From assembly GCA_021545625.1 (NCBI GenBank), contig JAJRVH010000170.1:1-5942 (forward strand): a DNA stretch of 5,942 nucleotides, in the 5' to 3' direction. The notes under the pieces are model-generated. The model saw nothing but the letters and a program-made list of their open reading frames with translations, made no database searches and was not told the DNA's origin. Within the stretch, counting starts at the first letter, position 1; every line of letters begins with the position of its first letter. Shown piece by piece: positions 5,168 through 5,942 of this stretch. Made by a program: the position numbers and the translations under genes. Source of the DNA: Zetaproteobacteria bacterium. GTDB lineage: Bacteria > Pseudomonadota > Zetaproteobacteria > Mariprofundales > Mariprofundaceae.

Positions 5168-5733
5168 ACAGATTCCGGGCAGGCAGGCTGACGCTCGTGA
5201 TCTGTCTGCTGCTGACAGGCGGCTGCGCCGGCATGCACGACGACGTCCGGCCGGAAAAACCGATCGCGGCCGTCGGCCCCTATGCAGACTTCAGCGGCCG
5301 CCTGCTGGTGATCGAACCACACCGCCGCTGGCAGGTGCTGGTGCAATGGCATGCCGACAGCCCCGACCGCGGCCACCTGCGCCTGACTCACGCGGCCAGC
5401 GGCAGCGTCATCGAGCTGCGCTGGCAACAGCAGCAGATGCAGATGCGCTCCGGCACATCGCCCGCGTGGCAGCGCATCAGTCCGCAACAGCTGGCCGGGG
5501 AGGGCATCGTCCTGCCTCCGTGGCAGCTGGCCCGGCTGCTTCTCGGCGGCATCCCCGAACATTTCAGCCTCAGGCCTGCGCATGAACCGGGGAAGGCAAT
5601 CTGGGAGAGCCGGACAGTGCAGGGCCTCTTGCGACTGGAATGGACGGCCGCATCGCGGCGTCTCGTCATGACCGATCTGGCCCGCGGCCGCCGCGCCACG
5701 CTGATCATCGATGCGGGAGACGCCCGCCCGTGA
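5164..5733 (+). CDS. lolB: Outer-membrane lipoprotein receptor LolB
   Basis: LolB takes lipoproteins from the periplasmic carrier LolA and inserts them into the outer membrane. The 189-aa product (E. coli precursor about 207) has a signal ending LLLTGGC, lipidated Cys21. Thr at -3 and Gly at -2 are less usual than Leu-(Ala/Ser) but acceptable. LolB-like segments are FSGRLLV (43-49), RWQVLVQWHADSPDRGHLRLT (55-75), GSVIELRW (80-87) and the LPPWQLARLLLGGIP stretch, which corresponds to LPLNSLRQWILGLP of E. coli. Position confirms it: TPR lipoprotein before, ispE after, as in Pseudomonas. The loop that in E. coli reads NPLG with the exposed Leu68 is here HAASG (76-80), with no large hydrophobic residue. 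GAAGG (5153-5157) lies 6 nt before the ATG, and the stop overlaps the ispE GTG (GTGA). Confidence 0.9.
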   Translation: MNRFRAGRLTLVICLLLTGGCAGMHDDVRPEKPIAAVGPYADFSGRLLVIEPHRRWQVLVQWHADSPDRGHLRLTHAASGSVIELRWQQQQMQMRSGTSPAWQRISPQQLAGEGIVLPPWQLARLLLGGIPEHFSLRPAHEPGKAIWESRTVQGLLRLEWTAASRRLVMTDLARGRRATLIIDAGDARP

Positions 5734-5942
5734 AGCACGTCGCCCTGCCCGCGCCGGCCAAGATCAATCTTCACCTGCAGATCCTGGGGCTGCTGGAGAA
5801 CGGCATGCACGAACTGGACACCGGCTTCGTCTATGTCGATGCAGCCGACCGGCTGCATTTCAGCGAACACGCCGACATCCGCGTCAGCTGCTCGGACAAA
5901 GCCCTCGACGGCGAAAACAACCTCGTGCACCGCGTGCTGACC
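5730..5942 (+). CDS. ispE: 4-diphosphocytidyl-2-C-methyl-D-erythritol kinase, N-terminal part
   Basis: GHMP-family kinase that phosphorylates CDP-methylerythritol with ATP in the non-mevalonate (MEP) route to isoprenoids; cytoplasmic. The first 71 codons are in view and the gene runs past the right edge. LPAPAKINLHLQILG (6-20) is the IspE opening, with Lys11 matching E. coli Lys10, followed by the NGMHELDTGF motif (24-33) with His27 matching His26, DAADRLHF (37-44) and NNLVHRV (63-69). The usual motif is DGYHxLxT; here Met26 replaces the Tyr that stacks on the cytosine. The start is GTG at 5730, overlapping the lolB stop, with GGGAG (5715-5719) 10 nt upstream. The ATP-binding glycine-rich motif lies outside the window. 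This is the fourth gene of the operon; prs is the expected next gene from Pseudomonas and E. coli order. Confidence 0.95.
   Translation, partial: MKHVALPAPAKINLHLQILGLLENGMHELDTGFVYVDAADRLHFSEHADIRVSCSDKALDGENNLVHRVLT

Overview
The window is GC-rich bacterial DNA. It probably comes from a gammaproteobacterium: it carries rplM-rpsI (ribosomal proteins L13 and S9), and a TPR-lipoprotein / lolB / ispE cluster of the kind known from Pseudomonas and relatives. I cannot name a genus from the sequence alone.

Layout, left to right. (1) Bases 1-958, minus strand: the first 319 codons of a MotA/TolQ/ExbB-family proton-channel protein whose C-terminus lies beyond the left edge. Its probable promoter sits in a short AT-rich island at about 973-1019. 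(2) Bases 1017-1246, minus strand: a compact transcription unit with promoter, strong Shine-Dalgarno, 35-codon single-helix membrane protein and hairpin terminator. I do not recognise this protein. (3) Bases 1321-2364, plus strand: a consensus sigma70 promoter, a leader of about 100 nt with a stem-loop, rplM, rpsI and a strong terminator that also serves the gene converging on it. (4) Bases 2369-2809, minus strand: a small His-rich DUF4399-type lipoprotein. (5) Bases 2863-5942, plus strand: a promoter, then four genes joined by 4-base stop/start overlaps: an M67 (JAMM) metallopeptidase, a TPR-repeat lipoprotein, lolB (outer-membrane lipoprotein receptor) and the start of ispE (isoprenoid precursor synthesis).

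The main oddity is the TPR lipoprotein. Its lipoprotein signal (from 3464) and its TPR body (open to 5167) lie in the same frame but are separated by one in-frame TAA at 3590-3592. The body has no other lesion over more than 1.5 kb. This is a very recent nonsense mutation, a base error, or a split gene with internal restart. The most promising undescribed item is the 35-aa membrane protein, because every expression signal around it can be seen. Other points are unusual residues at functional positions of LolB (the protruding loop) and IspE (Met where the substrate-stacking Tyr is expected). No CRISPR array, insertion sequence, tRNA, rRNA or integrase was seen, so the region reads as core chromosome.
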